Shown here: positions 1-16,113 of the stretch, one piece after another | Numbering within the stretch: position 1 is the stretch's first letter | Layout: every line of letters begins with the position of its first letter | Source: Otis tarda | Taxonomy: Eukaryota; Chordata; Aves; Otidiformes; Otididae | Direction of reading: 5' to 3' | Length of the DNA stretch: 64,000 nt | NCBI GenBank assembly: GCA_026413225.1 | Contig: CM048557.1 | Coordinates: forward strand, 16,098,871 to 16,162,870 | Notes under the pieces: generated by a model | Databases searched by the model: none | What the model was told of the DNA's origin: nothing | Seen by the model: only the letters and a program-made list of their open reading frames with translations | Position numbers and translations under genes: made by a program

Positions 1-53
1 CACCAAGACTACAACACCCTGTCGCAGAATGCATGGACACACAGCACCAATCA

Positions 54-4369
<4,316 letters not shown>

Positions 4370-4483
4370 GGCGGGACCCTGCGCGCAGCCGGGCGCCGCC
4401 AACGCCTCCGCGCACATCCAGGCGGGGCCGGCGCGGGCTGCGCGGCTCTCCCCGCGGCTCTGCCCGCACCTGCCGGCCGCCCG

Positions 4484-4550
4484 CGCCCCGCCCCCTGGCC
4501 CTGACGGCCCCGCCCCGGTCCTCAGGCCCCGCCCCCGTGGTCCCGCCCCA
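4484..4550 (-). promoter_or_regulatory. ABCC8: Cluster of four GC boxes upstream of ABCC8
   Basis: Four CCCGCCCC-type motifs (GGGGCGGG on the gene strand) occur near 4486-4495, 4507-4516, 4525-4535 and 4541-4548, about 115-180 nt upstream of the start codon. They are candidate Sp/KLF sites. No TATA box is seen near them. Function is inferred from motif and position only. Confidence 0.6.
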
Positions 4551-4740
4551 GCGCCCCGGCCCGGCTTTGGGGTGAGGGTCGGGAAGGTGAAAGCCCAGCC
4601 TGGGAGGGGGTCCGGCGTTTGGGAGCGTCCGGTAACGAAGGGGCCCGGGACTGCGGGAAGGGGCGGCCCCTGGCTGGCGCGGCCGGAGACCGACGGGGGA
4701 GCGCGGCGACATCCTCCGGTTCCCTTCCGGCGGCACGGAG

Positions 4741-7700
4741 CAGCGCTTTCAGCGTTGTATGCGTCGCTAATAAGACAGAACATTTTTTAAAAAACCGAAC
4801 CACTAAATTAGTGATGACAGAGGAACTATAGACTGGAAGAAGTGTATTTTTTTAGCCTTGTCAGCTCTGTGCTTTTTTTCTCCACTATGATGAAGGTATT
4901 ATTAGATTAAATCGTGCAAACAGCCGTACCCTGTCCTCAAAGGAGACTTCAGCATCATATCCTCAACAGCTATTACGTTCGTGCTTTACCTTTTTTTAGC
5001 CCTAAAATGAGTTCATGCCTAACTTCCCCCCCTCCCCCCACTGAGACTGCTGCAAGTCTATGGGAATCAGACCATTAATTGGAGTGGGTTCTCCATCACT
5101 CCCTAAGCAGTTTTATGTATACCAAAATTGTCTATAACTCAAACTTTTCAAACCTTTTTGCTTCGAGTAGAAGTTAGGCTCAGCTGAACCAAAGGCAAAC
5201 AAAAACTCTAATCAAATACCTGCAGGCCGGGGGAAAGTACAACGTGATGTGCATCAGAAGTCTGCACCTGGCTTACACTGCCAAGCACAGGTTGAGTCAA
5301 AGCCTGAGATTCAAATACCTCCGGTATGTAGCCATGAAATACTCAACACTAAGATTCATAACCAAATCCTTTACCTTCGAGCTCCTTTCATTCCCAGTCA
5401 CGCTTATCCATTGCTTAGCTGAGTATTTAATACAACTCGCCACATCCTACAAACAGAAATGCCCACATATGCAGGATTAACTCTTCAAAATGCAAAAGCT
5501 ACAAGTTGGCTAAATGCCTCTTAGGGAAATGACCCCATAAATTAAAAATTTCCTTTTTTTTTCCCTTTAATTATCAACCTATGGGTGCTCAACATAACAG
5601 AGAGCATTCACTTTCTAGGACAGACAGCTCCACTAACAGACCTGAAAATTAATTCTGTCATGTTGCTTTTATTGATATTGCTGTTAGACAGGAGGAAAGA
5701 AAAACTAATTTTCTGCATGGAACCTGTTATTTCCTATATGGGTTCTGTTGGGGCTACAGCACTGTGGTTAAGAATAAAAATCAAAAGAGAAAGCCCAAGC
5801 CAAATCCCATGTATATGTATTTTCAAATGTTAATGTTACACCCACACTGGAAACACTATAATTATTTTAAGTTTTGGACAGAACCCAGCATTCATCTCAG
5901 CTTCTGGTTAAGCTCATCTCTGTTATCCCAATAGTTATTTAATAAACACTATGTGCAGTTTACATGCAGATAATTTTAAAATAATTCATATTTTAGTATT
6001 TCCTGGGGCCCCAAGTAACAGAAGGGGCCTGTATTACAGATGAACAAATAGCAGCAAAGAACTCTTGACAGTATACACTCTGGAGACTGAAATCACGGGG
6101 GGAGATTTGGAGGAGGAATCATCATCACTTTCACCGTTGCCGGAGAACTAAACACAGAAACTGAAGTTTGTCAAAGTCTCCAAAGGAATCCGAGAACAGA
6201 GCTCACATCCCCAGCCTCTGCACAGTCTCTGAAACTTGGGACTACCTTCCTTTACTACAAGGTGTCAATCACAACATATTTTAAAACTTATTTCTCAAAC
6301 AACAAAATATCAGCAAACGCCATAGTTTGGAATTTGAAATTTATCTTTTCAATGGTTTTCAAATTTGGCCAAGTTTACATAGTTAACATGGCAGTTTAAA
6401 ATTAATGGTCTCAGTCCAGGTCCTACAGCAGATGCACACACAGAGCTAAAGGTGAGTTAGAAATACGTTGGCCACCTGAACGGAAAGGCAATGGATTAAA
6501 CAGGGAAGAGTCTTGGATTACAATTAACTACTTAATAAAATCCTGATACAAACCCACATTGATAGACATTCGGTAAATTGAAATTGGTAAGCTAAGCATT
6601 CTTAGCAATGAACACACACACTCTTTAAAGAACTCACAGCTCCAATAACAATGGTACAACTTTGGCCCTGGTGTAACAGTGAAATCAAGAGTGCTGAATT
6701 TAGACTAATACTGGTTTTGCTCACTAAAGCATCAAACCACAGTTATTTTCACTCACAAATGGTGAAAGAGCTATTCTCTGACTTCAAAAAATAATTCTAA
6801 GACAGAGTTTCATCCATTTCTGAACAGCTTAGATGCATTTGCCTGTGGCGTCAAAGGACTGAGTGTACTTACCCAGAGGATCTTTGCCAGTCCTACGTGC
6901 AGTGGGCTTTGGAGCCGGGTCACAGAGGAACAGGTTTTTTCTCAAAGCTGCATTTTTGTGAAGCTTTGTGAGAACAGAATTACTTCTCAAAGTACAGAAA
7001 AGACAAAGAACAATACAAGACCAACAGGTAGACAGCTGTGCTTTTGTGAACTCCTAACTTAGGCCATAGGCCCATGGTGGTATCCTGCATGCTGCAAGCA
7101 CAACCTAACTTTTCTCAAAAATATGTTTTTTTCCCCCTCTCTCTTTTCTGACTATTTCCACATCACAAGAAATCAGTTTTCTACTCTATGGTTTCAGCAC
7201 ATCTATTAGAAATGAGTAATCAAGTGAGATCCTGGCAGTATGCAGCAAATAGTCACAAATAGGTGACTGGAAATACTTTGGAAGCACCTTGATTATTTGA
7301 AATTTAATTCCAGACAGACAAGGGCAATATTTTTAATTCAAGGGAAACAAATCACTTTTATGCTTCCATTGGAATTTGAATTTGTCTACAGGACAAAGAC
7401 AGTTTTGTTATTTGTAGTAAAATACTGACACTTCAGAATTTAAAAACTGATAGTTTCTTTAATTTTCATTTATGTTGAAGATTTAATTTTTCTTTCCTAC
7501 CTTTGTCATTTGTTTGTTGCTCCTTGTATTCAGCTGCTTTGCACTGACCTCTCTTTCTCAACAGTTCTATGTAGGGGAAGTAATCTATCTCTAAAAATCA
7601 TGTTTTGCTACTATGGATAACTCTGCTGGTTTTTTGCATCTAGAAACACAGATACAAAAGAAAAATAAACTTTTGAAAGTTCTAAACAGCCACAGCCCAT

Positions 7701-10700
7701 ATTAAAAATTAGGTAGTTTAGGCATCAAGCAGGAAAATTTCACATCCCTGTGTATTTTAAAGTCAGTAATGCGAGCAAGTATCAAAATCTTAAAAAACCT
7801 AATAAAGAAAATCCTTATTGTGATTTAGAATTACCTAAACAAGATGTACTGGTCTATGACTTCTGCTTCCATTTAAATTCTCCTCTGAAAGGTAGGGAGG
7901 AAAAGCAATTTACATGAATGGGAGGAACCTGCCAATCCCTTTTGAAAGCACATTTGGAAAGGCTGAGAGGAAAAAAAAAAGGGAGAAAATCAGCTCTAGA
8001 AAAAACTGTTGTTTTATTATTGTGGAATAAATAATTCCATTCTATCATTTCATAGCAGATATAATGTGACAAAGCAAATGAAATTTATTTGTAAAAATTG
8101 TCTAAGGTACTACTATTAAAAATAGTGCAATAAGCATAACAGTGCAAAGGTTCACAGAAATGGCTGTTTTTCTCTACATAAACCTTATTAATTGCTATCT
8201 CTCATTAAAAATTAGAAACTAACTTATGAGTAAGCAGAGCTATCTTAGGGCAGAAACAAAACATAAGCTCTTTGTTGGAGAATCATCTTTACACAAATAC
8301 TCAGGTAAGTGGTTTAGATTAAAGCAGCTTGTTTTTAAGTGTATGCCGCAGAGTTGCATGGAAACTAATAGACGGGTAGTACTCCTCCGTACCACTTGTT
8401 ACATCACCAGAAATAGTATTGAGTCAAACGCTCTGTTTGTTTCCCATATTTTACATGGCAAGAATGGATAGCAGCACTTCTTTTCTCCCTTCTTAATCTT
8501 CAAGGAATGCCATTCTCCTCTACCTAGGACTGAGAAAGCCACACCATATTATTGTAGGACAAAGAGTGCTTAGGTACTTGAACACTCTTCAGGCATCTTA
8601 TGGCTTCAGCTACATACATGACCTTTATCATTAAGTCACTTTATGAAGCACATTTTCCAACATACAGAAGTATACTCGGCAGGCAGTTATACTTGCTCTG
8701 AACCAGCTCCTCAGCTGCACACTTGCTTCCTAGTTCAGTACAGCCAGAGCAGTGCTGGCTTGGCCACACCACACAGCACTTGAAATCTGGGGGAAAAGCT
8801 TGCTCTTCTCTTCACTCACTCATCTTTTAAGTGTTAAACAAACACTCATGCATATGGTGGCACCTGGCAAAACACGTGGTGGACCAGCCAAAAGGTTGCA
8901 GGCTATTTCCCTTACCAGCGTGACCTGAGGATACATCTGATGCTCCCCTGCCCTCCTGCGTCACCAGGATCCCTCACAGCAATGAGGGCAATATTCTCCA
9001 GGTTCAGCGCTTTCCTGAGTGACAGTGCTCCCCATCTTGCCCTCAGTAGGCAGAGGTGCTGCTGTCACACTCATCAGTTCTCTCTCCTCTGTGCATCCAC
9101 TTTTCATCCCAAAAGAAGAGGCAGCTTTTCAGCAGAAGGTTTGCTTTTCCTCTTACCTGCCCTCTTATTTACTCCGATTCATACATACATACAACTCCAA
9201 TTCATCCTGTAAGTATTTTGGAAGGTAATTTATTACCCCAGCTTGAGTTAGCTTGGTTGGTGTGCAACACTTGAAAATACTTTAAGTTGAGCTGAGAAAT
9301 GCTGAGGTAACCAAAGCAGCAGTAATTTTTGAAAAATCAGGCCTAAACCATCTATTGAGTCCTGACTGCCCTTGTACACAGACCTGCTCTTACAGTCTCT
9401 GCATGATCTCACTGATCACATTGTACCGTAGTGTATTTCCCAGTATTTGAATAGTTAATATTTTGAGTACTCCCTGTGTAGTACTTGTAGTACAAGTGTT
9501 GTGGTTTCCTCAGGAGAATAAGTTGAGTGATGTGGACTGACTCATGCCAATAAACAACTCGCGTGCTGGCTCCGGTGTGGTATTCTTCAGCAAATGCTAT
9601 TTTAGTTACTAATTTGGTTAAGTGCCTTTATGATGTACTGCCTTGCCTTGTATAGGGACTTTTGTATATAAAATATTATTTTGCCTGTTTATACTACAAG
9701 AATCAGACACACTAACAAATAAACACAAAGCTAGCATTAATTTCTGAAAAATAACAGGACTAAAAGTCACTGGCCTTTCTAGGAACTCTTCCAAAAATCA
9801 GAAATTAGACTAAAAACTGAGATTTGAACTGTTCGTTAAAGATTATTAGAAACAAAACAAACATCTTTCCTTCTCAGAATAGAAAACTCTCTGCTGTTCA
9901 GGCACACTAGAGAGTTGTAGTCAGTTGATTTGTTTATTCACCACCTGGGAATTTTTCCAGGTAATCCTCAATTTATCCAGTGGGTAATATTGACACAACA
10001 ATTAGAGAGAACTTAGAGCTATCAATTCAGACTTGGGTTTGGAGTGTATTTTTCTTTTGCTACATTTTAACAAAATCATACAAAAAAAAAACAAAACAAA
10101 AAGTGTTGCAGTTTAACGAGGTTTTGCACTACAAATTTTTCTTCTATTTATTTTGACTATATTTCAATATGGCATTAATTCTAGCTCTTAAAATAAATCA
10201 ATGACCAAAAAATCACATTGCAGATTTGTTAAAAAGAAAAAAAAAAGATCATGAGTACGCACAAAAACTTTGATCCTGTATAGCCAAAACTGTTTATTCC
10301 CTATTGTGGTTTATCATATAACTAATTCTCAAAGGCCTATTTCAGGAAGTTTTCCTCTTGAGTTCAGCCCACATGCATCCCCACATGGGATTTTCAGAGG
10401 CTGAAGGGAATTAAAACCATCAATACCCATACAACACATAAAGAAAATTAATTTACTAACTTTCTACTTAGTAACTGAACTCCTAGACAGCGGGAACTTT
10501 TTTTTTTTTCCCCTATTGTTTTGCATTTCTTCCCATGACAGTTTCAACCTGAAGCTCATTATCTCTTGGAGTACTACAGTTTTGTTTGTGCACAGCAAAG
10601 TGCTGTACCTGTATTCGTAGGTGTGGAAGCTTTGCATGTAAGTAACTGTGACGCTGTTACCTGGCAGTAGCAGATCCTGAATGTCCTCACTTATGGCAAA

Positions 10701-13269
10701 TGGTCCTCAGCCTCAGCCTTCAAACCAGCCGGAGATCGTCTGCTCTGGATGGGGATTCTTTATACTGTCAGTATTTAGAAGGAATCAAGTATTTTTTTTT
10801 TTTTTTGTAAAAGGAGCAAAAAGACAGCTTCACAACTCTCTCCAGTAACAAAACTTGGCACTACTCTTCGCCCTCTATAGCAGGATGAAAAATTTTTTTT
10901 TCATATTAAGCATCCATAGATCCTACCCACAAATTTATAACAAGAATAAATAAGACAAACTGAATACCAAACCCGCAAATCAGTGTGCACTACAAAACCC
11001 CCACCTTAAACTGGGCAAAATAATGCAAAATCAAGGGGGCTAAAACTATTTGCAAGTTTGGGTGACATTAAATTAGTATTTTTGGCCAAAAAAAAAAAAA
11101 AAGATGGAAAATTCTAAATAGGCGCAAAAGCAACTGCCCAGCACATAACACCGTGGCAGTCTTGTTAGTACAGAGAAAACTGGATTCTCCGAGACAGGGC
11201 AGGCCAGCAGTCCCTGATCAACAAACAATTTGTCCTTGGTAGTCGGGACGCAGAGCTTCTTGTTAATGCCAAAGAAACCTCAGCCGTGGAAGCCAATGCC
11301 ACAGGTCCTTCATGCTGTGAATAACACAGATGACTTACCTCGGGGAATGATCCTGCCCTGATGTTCTGAACTCTCACTCCACTCTTACAACTAGCAATTG
11401 CATAAGTGGCTGAAATAAGGGGTGAGTGGGGGTGGTGAATACTCAGGATAGTTTTAACGTGTTACAAAGTCTATTTACAAGTTGCTTTTTAAAAGCATGA
11501 AAAATAGAAACAAGAGCTTTGTACAGCTACAGCATCCCTCTAAACTTAGTGTGGCAGAGAATAGGTTGAAAATAGTGAAGAGAGATTAATTTCCAGCAGC
11601 ATTTAAAATAAAATACTACAGCTAATCTAACCCCTATGTAGGATTGTTTTCTCTGCGAAATTTCTTGGGAAAAAAAAAAAAAAAAAGAAGATTTAGAGGT
11701 GGCAGTATGTTCTATGTTTAAGCTATATCAGGAGTCTGATGCTGAGTGGCAGGTGCATGCACTATTATCATACAAATGGCAGCAAAAAGCTTCAGGTGTC
11801 CATTTCACTGCAGGATGTAAAGCAGCTGTAGATCTCTTTGTCAGAACCACTCTCAGGAAAGTATGAGCTATTGGTAGGAATATTATGCACCCAAATATGA
11901 AAACTCATGTTCCAATTAAAAAAAAAAAACAAACCTTAAAGAAACTGTTTCAGTGGGAAAAAAAAAGCTGGAAAAGTTACCTTTTTTTTCTGGCAATGGT
12001 TTTAAAGAGATTAATCTATTTTCCTTCAAAAATAGTTGTCCCCTTCAGCACATGTATTCAATTTGTGCTCACTGGTGGTAACACAAGGCTAAAGAGAATG
12101 CTTTGTACTGTACATCTCTTCTTTAAAGAGAAGCCCAATTCTTCTGTTGCTGTAGATTTTCTGGAAAAAAAAACCAATCTATTTTCTCAAAGCTGAATGT
12201 TTTCTTTTCATAACAACATACGTTCCACTGTTTCACTCCCTAGCATAAGTTAAGAAAACCACCCTGACTGATGAACACAACGGTCAATTTGCAGTGTTCT
12301 AAAAGTGTAAAAGAGCTTCAAAGTTGCGTACAATTGTGATTGACAGAGCTAAAATCATGCTGAGGGTATAAGAGAATTGACAAGTAATATGCATGAATAT
12401 TGTGTTCAGTTTTATAATTATTAGACTAAATAACCTATGAGATCAGCTTGGAAAACATAGTAAAGAGAAATGCCTTACTTTACAGGAATTAGTTTGCAGG
12501 GTCTCCACGGTGGGAGCCCGGTGCCCGAACACAGTCCCAGGGGCTTCTCAGCCTAAGTCCATGGCTCCTCAGCAGGCACCTGGGCAGCCCTGCACAGGCA
12601 CCAGCACTGTCTGCCCACCTGACACCACAAGTGGATGTATCAAAACCACCCATGCAGGTACAATTCCCAGACTCTAATCTGCCCTCTTACATGGAATTAT
12701 TCCCCATTCTCTCTTTTTTTCCTGGTTGTAAGTAGCCTGTCTCAGAATGCTTTCCCTAGGCTATATTTGTCTTTTGCGATAAGAAGGCAATACAAGCTAG
12801 TGGAAACTTCCTGCACGCCTGTGTTTTACCAGTCCAAATGTGAAGGGGGATGTCATGCACTGAGGCTCAGCCGTGGAAGTTTTTCACGTACAATAATCTA
12901 CTGTCTGTTTTTAATCTACAGCATAACAGCAACGCAGTGGAGACAACGACAACCATATCCAGCTGGAAAGCACTGACAAGTGAGGATTTTCTCACGCGTG
13001 CCAGGGATACATCCTCAGCACATGCTCAATATAAGCAGGCAGAAAAAGCAAGACTGCTTTCTACACATCCCCAATCCTGAAACTGGCCAGGGCTTCTTTA
13101 ACAAATGCTGAACTGCCTGTTCTTTCAGATAGGGTATCACCACATCATAAAAAGAGCACTGGCCATTTCTCCACTTACTTGTATTTTGGGCCTTAAGATA
13201 CTGTCAGGTAAGGAATGGATCATGCTAGAATTGGATAAAAACTCTGCTCTCTTCCACTACTGGGAACCA
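4741..13269. other. Intergenic region upstream of ABCC8, no gene seen
   Basis: This is 8.5 kb of AT-rich DNA. No exon with a recognisable protein, no RNA gene and no identifiable transposon was seen. It contains homopolymer runs (T run near 10500-10509, T run near 10793-10806, A runs near 11088-11102 and 11670-11686) and a C-rich run near 5023-5040. Distal control elements of ABCC8 may lie here but cannot be recognised by eye. Confidence 0.6.
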
Positions 13270-13970
13270 GAGAATCGTAAGGGTTGGAAGAGACTTTCAA
13301 AGGTCATCTAGTCCAACCCCCCTGCAAGAAGCAGGGACATCCCCAACTAGATCAGGTTGCTCAGAGCCTCATCCAACCTGGCCATGAATGTTTCCAGGCA
13401 TGGGGCAGCCACCACCACTCTGGGCAACCTGTTCCAGGGTTCCACCACCCTCAGTGTAAAAAAAATTTTCCTAATATCTAATCTAAATCTATCTCCCTCT
13501 ACTTTGAAACCATTACCCCTTGTCCTGTCACAACAGGCCCTGCTGAAGAGTCTCTCCCTGTCTTTCCAGTAGGCCCTCTTGAAGTACTGGAAGACTGCTA
13601 TAAGGTCTCCCCGGAGCCTCCTCTTCTCCAGGCTGAACAGCCCCAACTCTCTCAGCCTGTCCTCATACAAGAGGTGCTCCAGCCATCTGATCATCTCTGT
13701 GGCCCTCCTCTGGACCCTCGCCAACTGGTCTGTCCCCTTCTTGTGTTGGGGCTCCAGAGCTGGATGCAGTACTCCAGGTGGGGTCTCACGATAGCGGAGT
13801 GGAGGGGCAGAATCACCTCCCTCGACCTGCTGGTGACGCTTCTTTTGATGCAGCCCAGGATGCAGTTGGCCTTCTGGGCTGCAAGGGTGCATTGCCGGCT
13901 CATGTTGAGCTTCTCATCTACCAGCAGTCCCAAGTCCTTCTCCATTCGAACGCAGCTGACTATACTGGTC
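13270..13970 (-). mobile_element. 5'-truncated CR1 LINE (3' part), minus strand
   Basis: The 3' end on the minus strand has the standard CR1 tail (TAGTCCAACCCCCCTGC and GGGTTGGAAGAG on the plus strand near 13285-13325). Further in, the sequence encodes the C-terminal part of CR1 ORF2: [31 protein letters not shown] and [13 protein letters not shown], then WNRLPR. The 5' limit near 13970 is approximate. It belongs to the same subfamily as the copy at 34586-36156, judged by the shared [14 protein letters not shown] segment. Confidence 0.9.
13347..13892 (-). pseudogene. CR1 ORF2 C-terminal fragment, frameshifted
   Basis: The frame from 13892 to 13347 encodes the region after the reverse transcriptase core, ending LDEALSNLI. 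The preceding part ([28 protein letters not shown]) is in a different frame that is open from 13972 to 13691, so at least one frameshift separates them. The palm motif (FADD) is absent, so this fragment cannot encode an active enzyme. Confidence 0.85.
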
Positions 13971-15987
13971 ATTGCCCCATGATTAAGGGACTAAATCAAT
14001 AATAAAGAAAGAATAACTGAGATTTAGCTGAGATTTAATCCTCAGGTGTAATCTGCTTTCTAGGAAAATGGTGACATGCCTTGTATAAAAGTATCTTGCA
14101 TTGTCCTAGTGTAGAGAACCATTTTGTCCCTTTGTGTCATTTATAAATCTAGCTACTTTTCTCCATCTATTTACTATGGTATTTTAAACTCAGCAGTTCA
14201 CGTACACATGGATTTAAATATACCATTAGAAAAGGCAATATCAGAAAAATTTATCATTGAGAATGTATGTAATTCATGAAGCACTTCAATAACACAATAT
14301 AAAAAAATGTCTCTGCATCTGTTTGTCCAGCTAGAGGTATAGAAATGTGAATATTGACGTAGTTTAAAAAAAAAACAAAAACAGCTGTCCTGCAGCACTA
14401 CAGTCTAGGATAAACCACTACAAGTAAGCCAGGCAACTTAATACACTCAAGTAACTTTTTCTTGTGAACAATACAAGCAAAAAATATGCTCACTCACTCC
14501 ATTTTAATTTGTTGCAATCAAATTCTCTACTCCAAGAAGAAAAGCAATGTTATAAACTCATGTTGTACCCATCTGTTAACTCTGAAATCACTGTTGAGAA
14601 ATTTTTATTTTGGAGAATAGACTTGTTTCTGTTGTCCTTCTCTCAGTTTGGACTTTGTGTCTTGATACATTGCACTATTTGTAGACCACAGCATGCCACA
14701 TGTGCTGTCTTCTTTATAACAATGCGTATATATTTGAAAATAGAAAATTTGCACATACTCAGATGTACGAGAGATGTAACGGGGAAGCTGCCTTCCCCTG
14801 TAAGAAGAAAAAACAACCTGTCATCAGGAGCACAATGAACACACCTCAGTCATCTCAGTTCCTTCTATTCTCTTAACCAGTTCAATCTCTGCATGAATGG
14901 CTTGATGTCTGTTCTAAGTGATTGCTCTGAACTGGAATTCTCTCACCCAGCTTGAAGAACTCTCCAGGTTTTTATTGCTGCTACGCATGTCACTCCTTTG
15001 CACTAAGATGGAGCTGCCTGATTTTCACTAAGGAACAGTATGCAATTTCTTCTGTCCTAACAGGTTGATACTTCACATTCAGAGATCTCCGTCATCACAA
15101 TTCTTTGTGAATAATCAAAATGGAAACATGCATCTCTCCTCTCTCTGGCCTTCCTTGCTGTTGCAATTGCTGCTGATCAAAAAGTGTTCCTGGGTGTCTC
15201 TCCTCTGAACATTTCAGGTTTTATGCTGGGAGGGGGAAGGACGGTAACAAAAAAAAAAATTGAAAAAGTATAACCTACTCGGTTTCAAAGGATAACCCTG
15301 AAAAGCTAAGCTATTTCACCCTTTCAAGGAATCACAAGATTTTAATCAAAGTTTAATTTTGTGCCCAGTGTTTCTAATCAAATGTTTTCTATCCAGTCTT
15401 ATTTACACTCTGTCTGTTAAATGGCATGAGCACTCAGAAGTCTCAAGCTGTGGCCAGCCTGAACATGGGGTCTCAGTCCCCATGCTTGCTGAAGCATCCA
15501 GAATGGCTCAGAGAAAGGCAGAGGGAAGAGAACAAAAACTCAGAAAAGTAATTTGACAATTTTTGAGGTAGTTTTACATAAAGAATAAATGTTTGCAACT
15601 TTTCCGCTCACTTGCCTATTGTTTAGAAAAGTCCTTTCCCTCAAAAAAGCTGTCTGATTTCTATCTTATTCAGTTTATGTTGGGAAGGTCTTGGTCTCTC
15701 TCTCCCAAACTTTTTCTTAAGCACCATATAAACAAATTCTGTTATAGCTATTGAAGACTAATGAGTTCTACTGATGTTTGGAAGAGAAATGGTGAGAAAA
15801 GATAAGAGGAAGACAAGCCAAGAAAATAGGCGGAGGGAGCTGGTGGGAGGAATAACCTTTAAAGATTATTTGAGAAAATGAGGAGCTGAAATTCAATATG
15901 AATACTAGAACCTCGCATTAACAATAACAACTTTCCATAATGAGCATCTCCAAGGCTAAAGCATCCTCTGCCTTCAGATTTTGACTT
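13971..15987. other. Intergenic, no feature seen
   Basis: This is 2 kb of AT-rich sequence between a CR1 copy and a small palindromic element. Short open frames show no recognisable family. Confidence 0.6.
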
Positions 15988-16113
15988 CAGGCCCCAATCC
16001 AGCAAAGTGCTTAAGCCTGAGTAGTATAATTGAACTCAACCTATGTCAATGGGATTGGCTCATATGCTTAAATTTAAGCATGTACTTAAGTGCTTTGCTG
16101 GATCAGAGCCTTG
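15988..16113. mobile_element. Old palindromic non-autonomous DNA element (MITE-like)
   Basis: The ends are complementary: AATCCAGCAAAGTGCTTAAG on the left and CTTAAGTGCTTTGCTGGATC on the right, with further matches to the ends (CAGGCCCC versus the complement of AGAGCCTTG). The centre holds CAATGGGATTG and an inner CTTAAATTTAAG palindrome. I recognise this layout as resembling ancient amniote palindromic repeats; the family name is uncertain. Mismatches between the arms suggest age. Confidence 0.7.

Noticed and set aside
12480..12640. GC-richer block in the intergenic region
   Set aside because: No CpG enrichment, no open frame with a recognisable family and no splice context; may be an old repeat, but cannot be named.
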